Of a stretch of DNA of 5,377 nucleotides, positions 4,463 to 5,377 are shown one piece after another. Numbering within the stretch: the first letter of the stretch is position 1; every line of letters starts with the position of its first letter. The notes under the pieces are model-generated. The model was not told the origin of the DNA. It made no database searches and saw nothing but the letters and a program-made list of their open reading frames with translations. Source of the stretch: Lachnoclostridium phytofermentans (GTDB lineage: Bacteria > Bacillota > Clostridia > Lachnospirales > Lachnospiraceae); assembly GCA_003526525.1 (NCBI GenBank), contig DPVV01000497.1, positions 1-5,377 on the forward strand, written 5' to 3'. Both the position numbers and the translations under genes were made by a program.

Positions 4463-5377
4463 ATGAAAGAAATTTTAATATTGATCATTACATTGTTGCT
4501 TGCTGTTATAGCATACATTTGCTTAAAGCAGAGAAAAAATTATTATAATCAGTATTCTTGGTTTCAGAAAAAAGATGGAGCAAAGGTGAAAAAAAATTCC
4601 TGGTTTCAAAATATATGGGAGGAGAAAAAGGAAGCGCAAGAGGAAAAGAAGTCGATTATAAAGGAGAGACAAACAAAAGAAGTAGAAAATATAGTCAAAG
4701 TGTATTCAGCGAGCAGTGAAATAAGAAATGAAAATCCAATGATAATAAAACAAAAGATCGTAGAAGATTACATGGAAGTATATCAAAAATGTGAAGAGTA
4801 TAGGCAAGAAGAAAACTATAATAAATTATTAGTTAGTATAGTACCTTCCATTCAAAGAAGTTTAGGGCTTTGTCATTATGTTTTACCCAAAAAAGAGTTA
4901 TGGTCAGATGCTCCTAAGTTGATGTGTGAAATCAAAGAATCATTAGTGAGTAATATAAAAGAAGCTGGATTTTTACTCAATTCCTCTGGTAAGTTTGTTA
5001 TTTCCTCAAGTGATTCTGAAATGGAACGTACTAGACTATTGCAATTAAATCTAGAGGATTTAAAAGAAAAACTTAAAAAGAAAAAATCAGAAGTAGCAAT
5101 AATACATCGATATAGTGAAATGAAAAAAATCTGCAAAGAATCAGCATCATGGATTTCTAGATTACAGATTATCCTTGAACAGATTGTAGAACAAGAAGTA
5201 GTATTAGAATCTAATTGTAATGAGCTTAATGATATATGTACCATGTTAGAACGTACTTTTGAACAAAATGGATTTCATTTTTTATACTATGAAGATTTAG
5301 TGGAAGAATCTAAAATAGCAAAAAGTTTTCGCAACTTGGAGGAATGTTCTTATTCCTATCCAGCATTGTGTAGAAAA
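4463..5377 (+). CDS. Membrane-anchored, coiled-coil-rich protein of unknown function (3' end outside window)
   Basis: The frame is open for 305 codons from ATG 4463 to the right edge with no stop, so the gene is partial. The start is supported by SD ggaggg. Residues about 3-21 (EILILIITLLLAVIAYICL) form a single membrane segment followed by basic residues (KQRK), which predicts an N-terminal anchor with a cytosolic body. A short motif SWFQ occurs twice, at 32-35 and 46-49, within a Lys/Glu-rich stretch (54-75) that looks like a flexible or coiled linker. Residues about 97-175 look helical and globular (YMEVYQKCEEYR, LLVSIVPSIQRSLGL). Residues about 185-265 are strongly charged with heptad-like spacing (LEDLKEKLKKKKSE, LQIILEQIVEQEVVLE), suggesting a coiled coil. 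A loose resemblance to GrpE-like helical proteins crossed my mind, but no diagnostic motif supports it. No catalytic motif is visible. A minus-strand frame across 5244-4876 is a shadow. Coding is secure; function is unknown. Confidence 0.85.
   Translation, partial: MKEILILIITLLLAVIAYICLKQRKNYYNQYSWFQKKDGAKVKKNSWFQNIWEEKKEAQEEKKSIIKERQTKEVENIVKVYSASSEIRNENPMIIKQKIVEDYMEVYQKCEEYRQEENYNKLLVSIVPSIQRSLGLCHYVLPKKELWSDAPKLMCEIKESLVSNIKEAGFLLNSSGKFVISSSDSEMERTRLLQLNLEDLKEKLKKKKSEVAIIHRYSEMKKICKESASWISRLQIILEQIVEQEVVLESNCNELNDICTMLERTFEQNGFHFLYYEDLVEESKIAKSFRNLEECSYSYPALCRK

Noticed and set aside
4876..5244. Minus-strand frame of 122 codons
   Set aside because: It is the reverse reading of the last gene, Ser/Ile/Leu-rich as expected from reversed Lys/Glu-rich coding DNA, and has no convincing SD.

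Overview
The window is AT-rich, with coding DNA favouring TTA, AGA and ATA codons, strong AAGGAGG-type Shine-Dalgarno (SD) sites, sigma-A-like promoters and short hairpin terminators. This fits a low-GC Gram-positive (Bacillota), most plausibly a Clostridia/Lachnospiraceae-type chromosome. I cannot name the species from the sequence. There is no tRNA, rRNA, insertion sequence, CRISPR array or phage gene.

Layout, all genes on the + strand. (1) Bases 1-225 are non-coding and open with a degenerate ~13-bp tandem repeat. (2) 226-783 is a small membrane-anchored protein of unknown function, possibly with an NTF2-like outer domain. (3) 964-1872 is a TPR-type protein with its own promoter (879-907) and an intrinsic terminator (1881-1916). 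(4) 1917-2422 is a long non-coding stretch with a perfect TTGACA-17-TATAAT promoter. Its transcript would carry a ~350-nt leader holding a three-codon reading frame, a weak terminator-like hairpin, three tandem 39-bp hairpin-forming repeats and competing foldings next to the start codon. (5) 2423-3853 is an ABC-F ATPase of the antibiotic-resistance (ribosome-protection) type, closed by two back-to-back hairpins. (6) 3950-4462 is non-coding and holds a 14-bp tandem repeat, 14 units in register, with a 42-bp higher-order period. (7) 4463 to the right edge is the start of a membrane-anchored, coiled-coil-rich protein of unknown function, cut by the window.

The genes do not look like one operon: each has its own promoter signal or is separated by terminators. 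The ABC-F gene and its leader are the clearest functional unit. The protein is predicted to displace ribosome-targeting drugs, and the long structured leader with a minigene suggests expression controlled by ribosome behaviour on the leader RNA. The other notable feature is three unrelated short tandem-repeat families, found in three of the four major intergenic regions, none of which encodes protein.
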